Origin: Orobanche coerulescens
Lineage: Eukaryota > Streptophyta > Magnoliopsida > Lamiales > Orobanchaceae
NCBI GenBank assembly: GCA_033398695.1
Contig: CM065814.1
Coordinates: 81,982,358-82,046,357, forward strand
Length of the DNA: 64,000 nucleotides
Direction: 5' to 3'
The notes beneath the pieces are model-generated. The model ran no database searches. It was not told the origin of the DNA and saw only the letters and a list, made by a program, of their open reading frames with translations. Positions 12,079 through 24,409 of this stretch are shown piece after piece. A program made the position numbers and the translations under genes. Position 1 is the stretch's first letter. The number at the start of each line of letters is the position of its first letter.

Positions 12079-12921
12079 CTGAAATCTATAACAAGAATTT
12101 CACCAAAACGGGTCCCCAAGAGGGTTAGCAATTACGCTAGTACAAGTAATTAAGGCAAACCATTTTCTTACACATTTCATAGTATAATGCACCAAATTCA
12201 TTTCAAAACCAAAACCAGACATGTCTTTTCCGGAAACAAACAGTCAACAATCAATTTGCCTAGGACCGGGGTGAAGCCACTGGTCCCACTCGAGGCCTTT
12301 AAGAACCCTCCCGAGCTGGCCATATCATAAAACAAATCACGCACAGGCATCTCCTAGGACCGGGGTGAAGCCACTGATCCTACTCGAGGCCTCTAAGGAC
12401 CCTCCCGAGCTGGCTAGCGAATCAAACTCGTGAATCCAGAGTAAAGTCATAGATTCCCTCGAGGCCCCGTAAGACCCTTCCGACGTGAGAAAAGCACACA
12501 CAATATACATCACTATTTCATGCTAAGCATAAAGGTTTCCAAAAAATACTTGCCTTGAGTAATTGACGACGACACGAACGGACGGAAATCAAACACGACC
12601 GCTAGGAACCAACGAAACCGAACCTAACGATTCAAAGAATACAATCACATCCATCTCTAAACGATTACGGAAATGGAATACACCCGAAAACCCGCCTACG
12701 ATTCATGTATATTGGTACAAAAACAACAACGAGGGCGTATCGCAACCAAACCCTCTTGATTACTCAAAAGCCACGAAATACACTATAAATTCGTAGGGAA
12801 AACAAGAATACCAACAACATTAATCATATACATTATGAATTAATCAACAACACGGAACGAATCGAACAATAACATCTAAAACCCCCAAATCACCCAAAAG
12901 TAGGGTTCTAAGAGATTTTAC
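12079..12921 (-). other. Candidate LTR-embedded intron in element B
   Basis: Minus strand: donor ATCAAG|GTAAAATC at 12922/12921, acceptor ATAGATTTCAG|GTTATG ending at 12079, branch-like TTGCTAACCC about 46 bases upstream of the acceptor. Length 843 bp, against 838 bp for the equivalent in D. The tandem modules lie inside it. Confidence 0.55.
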
Positions 12922-13094
12922 CTTGATTCGAAGATGAACAATGGATGACTAGTGATAGATTGATGTTATGATGCGTGAATATACTTCTACAATTGAATTT
13001 GGGTGAAAATCGGACGAACCCTAGCTTATAAAGCCGCTCCCGGCACGAAGAGAAGAGTGAAGGTGAGAAATGAAGAAAAATCGGCCGCTGCCAG

Positions 13095-13102
13095 TTTATA
13101 TA
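13095..13102 (-). promoter_or_regulatory. TATA box of element B 3' LTR
   Basis: Minus strand reads GTATATAAACTGG, immediately downstream of the palindrome array. The sister LTR in D has CTATATAAACC in the same place. Confidence 0.7.
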
Positions 13103-13104
13103 CG

Positions 13105-13395
13105 GTCAGGTGTTACGGCCGTAAAATAAGAACATTACGGCCGTAATGTGCCTGCCATACGGCCGTAACTGGACCCTGGAACGAAACTGGGCGAAATCAA
13201 CGAAGTCAACATACGGCCGTATCAATACACGATTACGTCCGTATCAATTCATATGGCCGTAACTCATGCATGTTACGCCTGTAACTTCTCACTAGACCAA
13301 AATGCAAGAAAAAGATGTCTCGTTACGACCGTAAAAAGGAATGCTTACGGATGTAACTCTCGAGTCTTGTGGCCATAACATCACTGGCTTACGGC
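13105..13395. repeat. Palindrome array in U3 of LTR B (GGCC core)
   Basis: About eleven copies of TTACGGCCGTAA and close variants (ATACGGCCGTAT, TTACGTCCGTAT, TTACGACCGTAA, TTACGGCCATAA) in 290 bp upstream of the TATA box. The core differs from the array at the same place in sister element D. Confidence 0.88.
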
Positions 13396-13878
13396 CATAA
13401 CATGGCCTGTGAGAGCAGGCCAGAATCTGAAGTAACCACTCGATGGGAAAGTGATCGAAGAATACCAAGGTGTACCACTACCAACGAATACACTCACGAC
13501 GGCTTCGAAGTGGAAACTAAAGCGCTAAAATGCGACGTGGTTCCGACTACACGATAAGATGTCATATTAACAAACCAAAGCTTACAACACGAACAACTCA
13601 ATTATACGAATTCGTGTAACCAAAGAAATTACGAAGTCGAATGAGTTTTACGAGAATCGAACGTTCATGCAACAACCCACAACATAAAATGGAATTACAT
13701 CAAAATATCTTTGAAACTCGTCCAAAAGGAAAAACTCCAAGAACAAAATAGATTCAAAACGTCGAAACGGTTACAAGAGAGTCGCTAAAAAGGAAAACAC
13801 ACAAAAGTGAAAATACCAGAAAAAGGAAAATGCGGATATTACATTCTACCCCTCTAAAAATAAGTTTCGTCCTGAAAC

Positions 13879-16800
13879 TTAAGAAACAAACAACTCGGGG
13901 TACTTAACACGCATACTATCCTTGGTTTTCCAAGTTGCCTCCTCGACACCATGTCTCGACCACTGCACCTTGACTAAAGGAATGGTCTTATGCCTCAGTC
14001 GCTTCTCACGGTGCTCTAAAATCTTCAAGGGGCGCTCCTCGAAGGTAATATCCTCGGCGACATCAATTTCACCATAGTCGATGATGTGACTAGGATCCGG
14101 AACATATTTCCTCAGCTCGGAAACATGGAAAACACTATGAACATAGCTCAAAGCCGAGGGTAACGCCAAACGGTAAGCCAATTTGCCGACTCTCTCGAGA
14201 ATCTCGAAAGGCCTAATAAACCTCGGACTCGACTTTCCCTTCTTTCCGAAGCGGAAAACTCCCCTCGTCGGAGACACCTTTAGCAAAACGTGGTCTCCCA
14301 CCTCGAACTCCAAAGGTCGACGACGGACGTCGGCATATGACTTATGTCGACTCTGTGCAGTCAACATCCTCTCCCGAATCAATTCCACATTCCGCCTCAT
14401 CTCTAAAACGATATCCGGTTCGGTCCCGACCAAATCGGATGCCTCATTCCAACAAATAGGTGATCGACAATGCCGCCCATAAAGTGCCTCATACGGTGCC
14501 ATGCGAATCGACGCGTGCCAACTATTGTTGTACGTGAATTTGATTAATGGCAAATGCTCCTCCCAGCCATTGCTCCAGTCAAGAGCACAAGCACGCAACA
14601 TATCCTCGAATGTCTAGATAGTGCATTCCGACTGTCCATCTGACTGAGGATGAAAAGAAGTACTCAGACGCAAACGAGTACCCAACGCCTTATGTACCGC
14701 CTGCCAAAAGTGCGATACAAAATGGCCATCCCGATCCGAAAAAATAGACTTCAGAGTACCGTGAAGCCTCATAATCTGCGCCATGAATACACGAGCCAAT
14801 TTCTCCGGGCCCCAAGTATCCTTGATGCCCAGAAAATGTGCCGACTTGGTTAGACGATCAACAATCACCCAGACCATATTCATGCCCAACCTCGATCTCG
14901 GAAAATTTGTGATGAAGTACATCGAAATATCTTCCCATTTCCATTCCGGAATGGGAAGCGACTGCAATAACCCAGCCGGTCGCTGATGCTCGATTTTGAC
15001 CTGCTAACAAGTCAAATATTTTGCTATAATTTGTGCGAACTCCTCCTTCATATAATTCCACCAAAAGTTTCTTCTCACGTCCTTGTACATGTTACTGAAC
15101 CAGGATGAACGGAGTAAGGTGTAGCATGGGCCTCGCGCAAAATACCCTGCCTCAAATCTGAGTCGTTTGGCATACATAGCCGACTCTGGAATCTCAATAC
15201 CCCATCTTAGTGAATCACAAACCTAGGAGACTTTCATTTAAGAACATTCTCTCAGATTTATGTAATCATCGGGTCCTCCAACTGCTTCAGTTTAATTTCA
15301 TCGATCAGGGACGACAAAATCTCTAAAGTGTAAAGTTGCCCGAAAGCTCCTGACAACAAAATCTCAACATCTAACTCGATCAAAACCCGCTGAAGTTCAG
15401 ATTTAGATGTAAGGATCTCAAGCGTCCGCAACGCAATCGGTTTCCAACTCAAGGCGTCGGCCACGACGTTCGCCTTTCCCGGATGATACAGGATTTCAAG
15501 ATCCTAATCCTTAATCAATTCTAACCACCTCTGCTGCCTCATATTCAACTCCCGCTGAGTAAATATGTACTTCAGACTTTTATGATTGGTAAAAATCTGA
15601 CATGCAGAGCCAAAAAGATAGTGACACCAAATCTTGAGCGCAAAAACAACCGACGCTAACTCCAAATAGTGAGTAGGGTAGTTAAGCTCATACAGCCTCA
15701 TCTGTCTCGATGCACAAGCAATGGTCTTGTCGCGCTGCATCAACACGCACCCAAGACCCTGACCCGAAGCATCGCTATAAACGGCAAAACCCTCGTTGCC
15801 ACACGCCAACACCAAAATCGGGGCTGAAGTCAAACGTCTCTTCAGCTACTCAAAACTCGATTGTCTCTCGTCATTACAGACGAACTTCTCAGACTTCTGG
15901 AGCAACTGTGTAAGTGGCTGAGATAGTTTCGAGAATCCCTCGACGAACCTACGGTAGTAGCCAGCTAGACCAAAGAAACTACGGACCTCCATCACATTCT
16001 TAGGCGGTGCCCAATCCAACACTGCCTCAATCTTCTATGGATCCACACAGACCCCCTCGGCTGAAATCACGTGACCCAGAAACATCACTTCCTTCAACCA
16101 GTACTCACATTTTGAGAACTTCGCATATAGTCGCTTGGTCCTCAAAATGTCTAACACCACACGCAGATGATAGGCATGCTCCTCCTCATTCTTCGAATAA
16201 ATGAGGATATTGTCAATGAAGACGACGACACACTTATCCAAATACCCGATAAAGACCTTGTTCATCAACTGCATGAACACCGTCGGCGCGTTAGTTAACC
16301 CGAAGGGCATAACCACAAACTCATAATGTCTGTATCTCATCCGAAAAGCTATTTTTAGAACATCGGACTCCTTCACCCGAAGCTGATAGTACCCCGATCT
16401 CAAGTCGATCTTCGAAAATACTGCAGCTCCTGCAACTGATCGAACAAGTCATCAATCCTCGGCAAAGGATACCTGTTCTTGATGGTTACCTTGTTTAGCT
16501 CGCGATATTCGATACATAAACGCAGTGAACCATCCTTCTTCCGGACAAACAGGACCGGTGCGCCTCAAGGCGAAGCGCTCGGTCGAATATATCCCGACTC
16601 AAGAAGCTCACTCAACTGCTTCTTCAACTCAGCCATCTCTGAAGGTGCCATGCGATACGGCGCCTTTGAAATCAGAGCCGCACTCGGCTCTAATTCTATA
16701 GCGAACTCCACCTCACGGTCCGACGGCAAACCCGGTAACTCATTAGGAAAGACGTCAGGGAACTCACTGACGACTGGGATCGATGAGAACTCGACTCCAC

Positions 16801-17135
16801 CATCCTCCGCCTTCAAGGCGTAACACCAATAACCAATACACCCCTTCCGCAGGAGTCTCATCGCCTTTAAAGCGTTAATTATGAACTTCTGGTTTCTCTT
16901 TCGCCCCGCGAAAGAGTGCTCAGTGCCGTCCTCGGCTAACATGGTGATGATTCTCGTGCGGTAGTTCATAATTGCATAATGCCGCTCGAACCAATCATCC
17001 CAAAGAATCAAATCCTCACCCTCAATACTCACAACAATAAGATTAGAGAGCCAAGCCCTCTTGCAAATAATCACAGAACAATCTCGGATCTCCTGATCAC
17101 CAACGATCCTATCACCGCTAGGAAGTTTAACGATG
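13879..17135 (-). pseudogene. pol: Element B pol: truncated protease, RT, RNase H, integrase, chromodomain-like tail
   Basis: Right to left: protease remnant ([11 protein letters not shown]...), RT (16035-17100), RNase H (15504-15833), integrase (13879-15300) and a chromodomain-like tail, IPLVKVQWSRHGVEEATW, near the end. Catalytic losses: the protease DTG/DSG segment is deleted (junction about 17135), the RT motif reads FIDN instead of FIDD, and the RNase H motif TDHKS reads TNHKS. Several in-frame stops separate the domains, for example at about 14605, 15005 and 15500. Integrase motifs VIVDRLTKSAHF, FSDRDGHF and DGQSE are still present. Confidence 0.9.
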
Positions 17136-18161
17136 AAAGAAAGCCTTGTGGCCCGACTGACCACAAGTATGACAAGTCAAATATGGACGAGGACACTCCC
17201 GGATCCGATGGCCCAACTTGCCACAGTTAAAGCATTTGACATCCCGAACGGAGGTACTGGCAGTACCTCGATAGCCCCCATAGAAACGAGCCGAACCACC
17301 CGCAGGAATATTTGCAGACTGATACTTCTGTTGACCTCCACCCTTGTGACCCGAGAAATATCTGGCAGATTTTTGCTTCTTGCTCTCGCGAGCCGCCTCA
17401 CTGGCCGTCATAGACATATCATACGCAAGAGCCCTACTCTGGTAATCCTTTAAAGTGGTGCAGACGAGACCAGACATGTAGTCCCGAATCGACAGTCTCA
17501 TCCGTTGGGAGAAGTGAAAAATCTTGTCACGCTCCTCTATAACTTGGGCCTTCAGGAAGCCCAACTCCTTGTTGAAATCGGTAATAGCTTGAGAAACAGG
17601 AATATCTCGAGGTTGAGCATCATAAAAGGCATGGACTCGAGCCTGTCTAACCGGACATGGGCAATATTCGGTCTCCATCTGGTCCTTGAATTCCGTCCAC
17701 GAAGCAACATGATCCTTAGGCCCAATATCCTCCCACTAATCAGTAGCGTCCCTAGTGAGAAAGTACTGGGCAATAGGGACCTTGCGGTCATCGGGAAAGT
17801 TGGTGGCAACAAAGACTTTGGATATCTCCTTGATATACCCCTCCCAGCCGACCGGGTCTGACGCCCCCGAGAACTGAGGAGGATGCATATTGCTGACATC
17901 CTAAAGCCAACGATCTGCTCCGGCCCGATTAGCGTGGGCCGGAGTCGGGTTTTGAACTGCCTGATCTATCGCAGCCATTTGGTTCACCATTTGTTGCATC
18001 ACTGCTGCAACACCAAGATCAGCGCCATCCTGAGAAGTAGCATGACTATGACGGTCACCGGTGCTACCGGCTCCCGAAGAATGCGACGTGGTCGCCTCAC
18101 CCGTTGCCCCACGTCCCCGGCCGCATCCAAGACCATGACCACGGCCTCTTCCAGCATCCAT
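17136..18161 (-). pseudogene. gag: Element B gag (broken)
   Basis: Start chosen at 18161 (MDAGRGRG), matching gag in the C/D copies. A Gly/Arg repeat is followed by the retrotransposon gag domain (KVFVATNFPDDRKVPIAQYFL) and two CCHC knuckles, CFNCGKLGHRIREC and CHTCGQSGHKAFFH. TAG/TGA stops lie at about 17900 (after DRWL) and 17738 (Trp codon of the WWEAI-type motif). The second knuckle runs into the deletion junction with pol. Confidence 0.87.
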
Positions 18162-18392
18162 ATGGGTGTTAAAAGGTAGCAAAAGAAACTCGATGACAAG
18201 TAAGAGAGGAAAAACATCCACAGTTCAAGAAATGGAAATACGGTACGAGAAAACAAGGAATCGAGTAAGGAAAACTTACGATCACTGGAAGTACCGAGAT
18301 GTTGGTGTGACGATGTGCAAAACAAAACACAACTTGACCCAAATAACTGACAAGCCTTGGTATCTATAAACCTAGGCTCCGATACCATTTTC
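18162..18392 (-). other. Element B leader and primer binding site
   Basis: Minus strand after the LTR end (18393) reads AGAAAA then TGGTATCGGAGCC (18375-18387). This matches the initiator-Met tRNA complement with one mismatch. The rest of the leader is non-coding. Confidence 0.78.
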
Positions 18393-19471
18393 TGTAACAC
18401 CCCCGAGATATTCATGGTATATTACAGTGCCGTGGACCCCTACATGGTACCCACCAGTCTGGACATGAAATACCACAGGAAAAACACACATCACCCAGAT
18501 GAAAATCAAATAACATGCCCGGTACAACTGGCGGAATAAGCGACACCGACAAACGTAATGAACTTCAATGAATACAAACCACAATCCGAAGGGAAAAGAC
18601 TATGTACTCGCAAGTACAATCTATAAGTTTATAAAATAGACAACAACCATATTGAAAAGAACAACATAGATAAAAAGACTCAAATGCACATGTCAACGAC
18701 CCTGGCCAACATCCTCGTACTGTCCCAGCGCCCGCTCGTCCGGCTGAACATAACCTGAAGTCCATAACAAGAATTTCCCCAAAATAGGTCCAGAGGGGTT
18801 AGCAATTATGCTAGTACAAGTAATTAAGGCAAACCATTCGCTTACACATTTCATAGTACATTGCACCAAATTCATTTCAAAACCAAAACCAGACATGTCT
18901 TTTCCGGAAACAAACAATCAACAATCAATTTGCCTAGGACCGGGGTGAAGCCATTGGTCCCACTCGAGGCCTCTAAGGACCCTTCCAAGCTGGCCATATC
19001 ATAAAACAAATCACGCACAGGCATCGCCTAGGACCGGGGTGAAGCCATTGATCCCACTCGTGGCCTCTAAGGACCCTCCCGAGCTGGCTAGCGAATCAAA
19101 CTCGTGAATCCAGAGTGAAGTCATAGATTCCCTCGAGGCCCCGTTGGACCCTCCCGAGGTGAGCAAAGCACACACAATATAGATCACTATTTCATGTTAA
19201 GCATAAAGGTTTCCAAAAAATACTTGCCTTGAGTAATTGACGATGACACGAACGGAAGGAAATCAAACACGACCGCAGGGAACCGCCGAAACCGAACCTA
19301 ACGATTCGAAGAATATAATCACAACCATTTCTAAATGATTACGGAAATGGAATACACCCGAAAACCCGCCTATGATTCATGTGTATTCGTACAAAAACAA
19401 CAACGAAGGCGGATCGCAACCAAACCCTCTTGATTACTCAAAAGCCACGAAATACACCATGAATTCATAGG
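18393..19471 (-). repeat. Element B 5' LTR, truncated
   Basis: Matches the 3' LTR of B from TGTAACACCCCCG through the module repeats and a stretch equivalent to about 12795. It then breaks off at 19471 where LINE sequence starts. The promoter and palindrome array of this LTR are therefore missing. It shows many point differences from the 3' LTR, so it is not a very recent insertion. Confidence 0.82.
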
Positions 19472-20335
19472 AGTGTGTTTGTTCCCGGATTTGGAATTAT
19501 CTTCGGACTCTTAAAATTTCCGATAAATATCGCCCTACCTTTTGGAAAGGCGCAGATGTCTTTGTGGCCCGTCTTGGGGTTGAGGCTGCGCCTAGGAGAC
19601 GTCTTAAAATGGTGGCCGTTAGATGGGCTAGACCGTGTGTCGGTTGGATCAAACTTAACACGGATGGTGCGGCCAAAGGGAACCCGGGTTGTGCGGGGGC
19701 GGGTGGAATTGTTCGTGATCATTTGGGTAACCCCATCCTCTATTTTTCCGAACATATTGGGGTTCAAACCAACACTTTTGCGGAACTACATGCTATTTAG
19801 CGTGGCATTGAGCTATGTTTGGGAAACAATCTTAATTAAATTTGGGTGGAAGTTGACTCGGTCGTTGCTATGAGGCTAATTCAAAGGAGGTCAATATGTC
19901 AATGGAACCTTCAAAGTTTGGTGTCGAAAATTCATAAGCTCTCGTCCCAAGCTAATATTCGTTTCTCCCACATCTATAGAAAGGGTAACGGGATTGCCGA
20001 CCTACTTGCGAATCAAGGTTGCACCCGTCGTGATTATTTTTGTTCGAATGGGCATGATCTCAAAGGGAAAGTTCTTGGACTTATTCGTCTAGACAAAATA
20101 AGTTTTTCTTATTTAAGATGTAAAAAAATACCTTTTAATTAGATTGGTTGTTGGGCCTATGTTTTGGCCTTTTTATCTCTATTGATTTCTTTTCGGGGCG
20201 TGTAAAGGGATTCGTCCTCCCTCATTCCTTTCGGGCGTGTAGAGGGACTCGTCTACCCTCAATTTTCTGTCCCGTCTTATATATTCTCGGTTTTTTTTTT
20301 AAAAAAAAATAAAAAAAGTATTAGTTTGAAAAAAA
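19472..20335 (+). mobile_element. 5'-truncated LINE (L1-type) 3' end
   Basis: Only the 3' terminal part is present: an RNase H domain, a 3' untranslated region with two near copies of a GGGCGTGTA-GAGGG-type segment, and an A-rich tail (about 20300-20335). Truncation at the 5' end is usual for L1 retrotransposition, but deletion could also explain the break. No target duplication could be identified because the sequence after the tail is not the continuation of LTR B. Confidence 0.75.
19564..20142 (+). pseudogene. LINE-encoded RNase H domain (broken)
   Basis: Plant-type RNase H as found at the C-terminus of L1 reverse-transcriptase polyproteins. Visible are WIKLNTDGAAKGNPGCAG (first Asp), AELHAI (Glu), WVEVDS (Asp) and GNGIADLLA (last Asp), so all four catalytic positions remain. 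Two TAG/TAA stops lie at 19798 and about 19837 (HAI*RGIE and NLN*IW), consistent with TGG to TAG and CAA to TAA. The N-terminal endonuclease and RT are absent. Confidence 0.82.
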
Positions 20336-21888
20336 ATAAAAAAAAAAAGTTTAATACAACGTGTGAGCTTTTTTGCTCGTGGGCCAAGTTAGAGTTTAAG
20401 CATTGAGTTTTATTTATATTGCGATTAGGGTTGTAAACAAATCATTTTTTGTTAAAGGAATAATACCCATTGTGTGCCTAAGTCTGTTAGTTTATGGGCT
20501 TTCCTAGTTAGGGTTTGGCTAGGCCTATTTGTATGTATTTCTCCCTATTTAAAGGGATGTCATCAATGGAATAATACACAACTTTTGCCATACTTTATTA
20601 TCTCAGTTATTTTTCCTTCAACACGTTATTAGCACGTAGTTCCCCACTGAGCAAGAAAAAAAATCTCTCCTTTTTTTTCCTGCAAAATTACGAAACAAGA
20701 AAAAAGGGAAAATCAGATTTTCCCAGAAACCCTAGCCCTGCATCCGCCGCCCAAAACCGCTACCTGACGTCACCGCCCGTAACCGCCAATCACCACTCGA
20801 GACCCGTGAATTTCAATTCGGCATCATCCCTATCACCAGACAATCGGACCAGACTGGACCACCTCCCACCCTATACGCTCGCTCGAGCTTCCCAGAACCA
20901 GCAAAAACGGCGCCTGTCATCTTCTTCACTGCGACCGGAATCGCATAAAATGCCGCCCGCCTTCCTCCCAAATCATCACAGCAAACCCACAGCCTTAGTC
21001 AGCGGTGCCTGTCACCGTCTCCTGCCCGACCCGCTGCGACTCATCCCCCCCATCTCCGGATTTCGCTCACAACCGCCGTATCTTGTCCGCAGCCCGCAAC
21101 CCAACCTCCAATCCCATCTCTGCACCAGACCGGACCGTGAATCCAAATCCGACCGCAAATCACCACGACCTGCCTCCGTCGCCCAGACCTACCTCCGGCT
21201 CGTACTCCGATTTCAGATCCCAGCCGGCCTTCCAGCTCGACCCGTCACTGCAGTCCAGAACCCGGCTCGCAACCCATACCCAAAAGTAGCTAACTCAACC
21301 CGGTTGTTGAACCAGACCCGACCCGACCCGCTCGGCAGTCCCATTTTTTCAGGCCGTTTTCTACCCCTATTCACGAAGTAAAGTATACAGTACGAACATT
21401 ACTATTTGCAATGTACGATTTTAGATGCCTTTAAATATTTTTGATTGCATATTATACTCTAAAATTTATTTATGATTAACTAAACCAATTAAAAGCATGA
21501 TACATTAATAATTTTAATTAAATTAAAGCAAATCGCTTATAACAACTTGAATTAAAATAAATTCACGTTGAATTAATAATTATTGCAGCATAAGAAACCT
21601 ACTTGACTGCATAATATGTGTATAGATATATTTTTAGGATTACGTGTCTATATCTATAAATATACATATATCTTGCATACATTTATAGATATCACATGCA
21701 ATTAGGCTTCATATTATTCGATTTTTAGAGGCTTATTTCTACTGCCTATATCAACTCGAACCGTGATAAAATAATTTCATTGGTAATCCTCAAAAGCATC
21801 GAAAGTAATTTTGACCATATCTTGGTTCCGAAAAGTAATACGCTCCCATTATTGAAAATTTTATCATGGAAAGTACTCATGGTAAACT
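20336..21888 (+). mobile_element. Copia-like LTR and leader remnant M
   Basis: No coding domain is recognisable. The part to about 20628 looks like a short LTR: CCTATTTAAAGGG as TATA, a short transcript leader, and an end CCTTCAACA followed by CGTTATTAGCACG, which resembles the start of some copia internal regions. A C-rich leader (20700-21380) gives a spurious Pro/Arg-rich frame, followed by an AT-rich stretch to 21888. It ends abruptly at the gypsy integrase fragment. Assignment to copia is tentative. Confidence 0.4.
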
Positions 21889-21903
21889 CAATTAGAGGAT
21901 CCG

Positions 21904-23172
21904 ATGATTACTCAAATCCTAGAGAACGTTCTTAAAGGAAAATCGCCTGGGTTTGTGATTCACGAGGATGGTGTTTTGAGATTCCAAACTCGGATTTGTG
22001 TACCGAACGACTCAGAGTTGAGACAGAGTATTTTGCGTGAGGCCCATGCTACACCTTACTCCGCTCATCCTGGTTCGAGTAAGATGTACAAGGACCTGAG
22101 AAGGAATTTCTGGTGGAATGATATGAAGGAGGAGCTCGCGCAGTTTGTGGCGAGATGTTTGACTTGTCAGCAGGTCAAAATCGAGCATCAACGACCGGCC
22201 GGGTTACTACAGTCACTTCCTGTTCCGGAATGGAAATGGGAAGACATATCGATGGATTTCATTACGAGTTTGCCGAGATCGAGGTCGGGCATGAATATGG
22301 TCTGGGTGACTGTTGATCGTCTGACCAAGTCGGCACATTTTCTGGGCATCAAGGACACTTGGGGCCCGAAGAGGTTGGCTCGTGTGTTTATCGCGCAGAT
22401 TGTGAGGCTTCACGGTACTCCGAAGTCTATTGTTTCGGACCGTGATGGCCGTTTTGTATCGCACTTTTGGCAGGCGGTGCATAAGGCGTTGGGTACTCGT
22501 TTGCGTTTGAGTACCTCTTTTCATCCTCAGCCAGATGGACAGTCGGAACGCACTATCCAAACATTCGAGAATATGTTGCGTGCTTGTGCTCTTGATAGGA
22601 CCAGTGACTGGGAGGAGCATTTGCCATTGATCGAATTCACGTACAACAATAGTTGGCACGCGTCGATTCGGATGGCACTATATGAGGCGCTTTACGGGTG
22701 GCGTTGTCGATCGCCGATTTGTTAGAATGAGGCGTCCGATTTGGTCGGGATCGAACCGGATATTATTTTAGAGACAAGGCGGAAGGTGTATTTGATTCGA
22801 GAACGGATGTTGACCGCCCAAAGTCGATAGAAGTCGTATGCCGATGTTCGTCGTCGACCTTTGGAATTCGAGGTGGGAGACCAGGTTTTGCTAAAGGTGT
22901 CGCCGACGAGGGGAGTTTTTCGTTTCGGGAAGAAGGGGAAGTTGAGTCCGAGATTTATTGGGCCCTTTGAGATTCTCGAGCGAGTCAGTGAGTTGTCATA
23001 CCGTTTGGCACTACCTACAGCCTTGAGTCAAGTTCATAACGTTTTTCATGTTCCCCAGCTGAGGAAATATATTCCGGATCCTAGTCATATCATCGATTAT
23101 GGTGAGATCGATATTGCCGAGGACATTACTTTCGAGGAGCGTGCTTTGAAGATTTTGGAGCAATGTGAGAAG
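21904..23172 (+). pseudogene. pol: Integrase fragment of gypsy copy C
   Basis: Contains the HHCC zinc domain (EAHATPYSAHPG ... CLTCQQVK), the catalytic core with intact acidic triad (VTVDRLTKSAHF, VSDRDGRF, DGQSERTIQ), and the C-terminal domain (EVGDQVLLKVSPTRG). Stops at 22723-22725 (TGG to TAG) and about 22828. At 23172 the reading passes, after EKF, directly into LTR sequence that corresponds to position 30115 of LTR2. About 640 bp (integrase end, polypurine tract and LTR start) are therefore deleted. Confidence 0.88.
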
Positions 23173-23189
23173 TTCACTTCTGGACTCGG

Positions 23190-23376
23190 CTGATGTCCAG
23201 GTAGCGCACGCTATGGCCGATAGCGCGTGCTACCGAGAGGCTATTAGCGCAAGCTACGTTTCGGGTAGCGCACGCTAACGGCCCAGTAATCTGGTTACTG
23301 GACTGGGACGTTAACTTCTGGACTGTAGTTATGTCCCGTTAGCGCACGCTAACTTCAGAGGGTTAGCGCGCGCTAA
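23190..23376. repeat. Palindrome array in LTR1 (GCGC core)
   Basis: Copies of TAGCGCACGCTA, TAGCGCGTGCTA, TAGCGCAAGCTA and TTAGCGCGCGCTAA, interleaved with CTGGACTG/CTGGACTCGG boxes, ending 12 bases before the TATA box at 23388. Confidence 0.88.
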
Positions 23377-23387
23377 CACTCCCTGGC

Positions 23388-23395
23388 TATATAAA
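23388..23395 (+). promoter_or_regulatory. TATA box of LTR1
   Basis: CTATATAAACC directly downstream of the palindrome array, the same as in LTR2 apart from neighbouring substitutions. Confidence 0.72.
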
Positions 23396-23571
23396 CCAGA
23401 GAGTTGACCCATAACAGTTCACTTTTCTTTATTTTCTTCTTCCTCCGTGAGCTGGGTGACTCGGGTGATTTGGGGCGATTGAAGTGGGGCGATTTTCATC
23501 ATTTATTCAAGATATTGAGTATCTAACACCAGATTATCATCATTTAATCATCTTCTACCTCTTGAATCAAG

Positions 23572-24409
23572 GTAAATCTCTTAGAACCCTACTTTTGGAT
23601 AATTTGGGGGTTTTAGGATTTTCGTCCGATTCGTTCGATTTTGTTGGTTAATCCATGATGAATATGATTAATCTTGTTGATATAATTAGTTTTCCTACGG
23701 ATACATTGTATATTTTCATGATTTTGCGAAATCGAGAGCGTTCGGCTATGGTCCGCCCTCGTTGCTATTTATATACGAATATACATGAATCGTAGGCGGG
23801 TTTTCGGGTGTATTCCATTTCCGTATTCGTTTAGAGATGGTTGTGATTGTGTTCTTTGAATCGTTAGGTTCGGTTCCGTTGGTTCCTAGCGTTCGTCGGT
23901 GATTTTCCTTCCGTTTGTGTCGTCATCAATTACTCAAGGCAAGTATCTTTGGAAACCTTTATACTTAACGTGAAATGGTAGTGTATATTTTGTGTGATTT
24001 ACTCACCTAGGGAGGGTCCGATGGGGCCTCGAGGGAATCTCTGGCTTCATCCTGGATTCATGAGTTTGTTTCGTGGCCAGCTCGGGAGGGTCCTTAGAGG
24101 CCTCGAGTGGGGTTCGTGGCTTCATCTCGGTCCTAGGTGACGTGTGTGCTTGATTTGGTTTATGAATGTGGCCAGCTCGGGAGGGTCCTTAGAGGCCTCG
24201 AGTGGGATTCGTGGCTTCATCCCGGTCCTAGGCAAATTGATTGACTATTTGTTTCCAGAAAAGACATGTCTGGTTTTGGTTTTTGAAATGACTTTGGTGC
24301 ATGTACTATGAAATGTGTAAGCGAATGGTTTGCCTTGATTACTTGTACTAGCGTAATTGCTAACCCCTTTGGGGACCCGTCGTGGGGAAATTCTTGTTAT
24401 GTATTTCAG
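23572..24409 (+). other. Candidate LTR-embedded intron in LTR1
   Basis: Donor ATCAAG|GTAAATC at 23571/23572, acceptor TATTTCAG|GTTATG ending 24409, branch-like TTGCTAACCC about 50 bases upstream of the acceptor. 838 bp, identical in length to the LTR2 candidate. Confidence 0.55.

Larger units (their letters stand above)
11717..13843 (-). repeat. Element B 3' LTR, 2127 bp
   Basis: Bounded by TGTAACACCCC and GGATATTACA and followed by the reversed polypurine tract (minus AGAGGGGTAGAA, 13844-13855). It contains an ACGGCCGT palindrome array, TATA box, candidate intron and three copies of a roughly 100-bp module around 12255-12492 (GGACCGGGGTGAAGCC...CTCGAGGCC). Confidence 0.9.
11717..19471 (-). 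mobile_element. Ty3/gypsy element B (Tekay-like), 5' LTR truncated
   Basis: Minus-strand element: complete 3' LTR (11717-13843), internal region (13844-18392) with pol and gag, primer site, and a 5' LTR cut short at about 19471 where LINE sequence begins. Plus-strand LTR ends are TGTAACACCCCCG and GGATATTACA. The left flank AATAC is the presumed target site in copia L. The chromodomain-like tail after integrase suggests the Tekay/Del lineage. Confidence 0.88.

Noticed and set aside
20806..21381. Frame of about 190 residues rich in Pro, Arg and Ser
   Set aside because: Its composition follows a C-rich leader stretch. There is no domain, and a second overlapping frame has the same character. 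I regard it as untranslated leader of a copia-like remnant.
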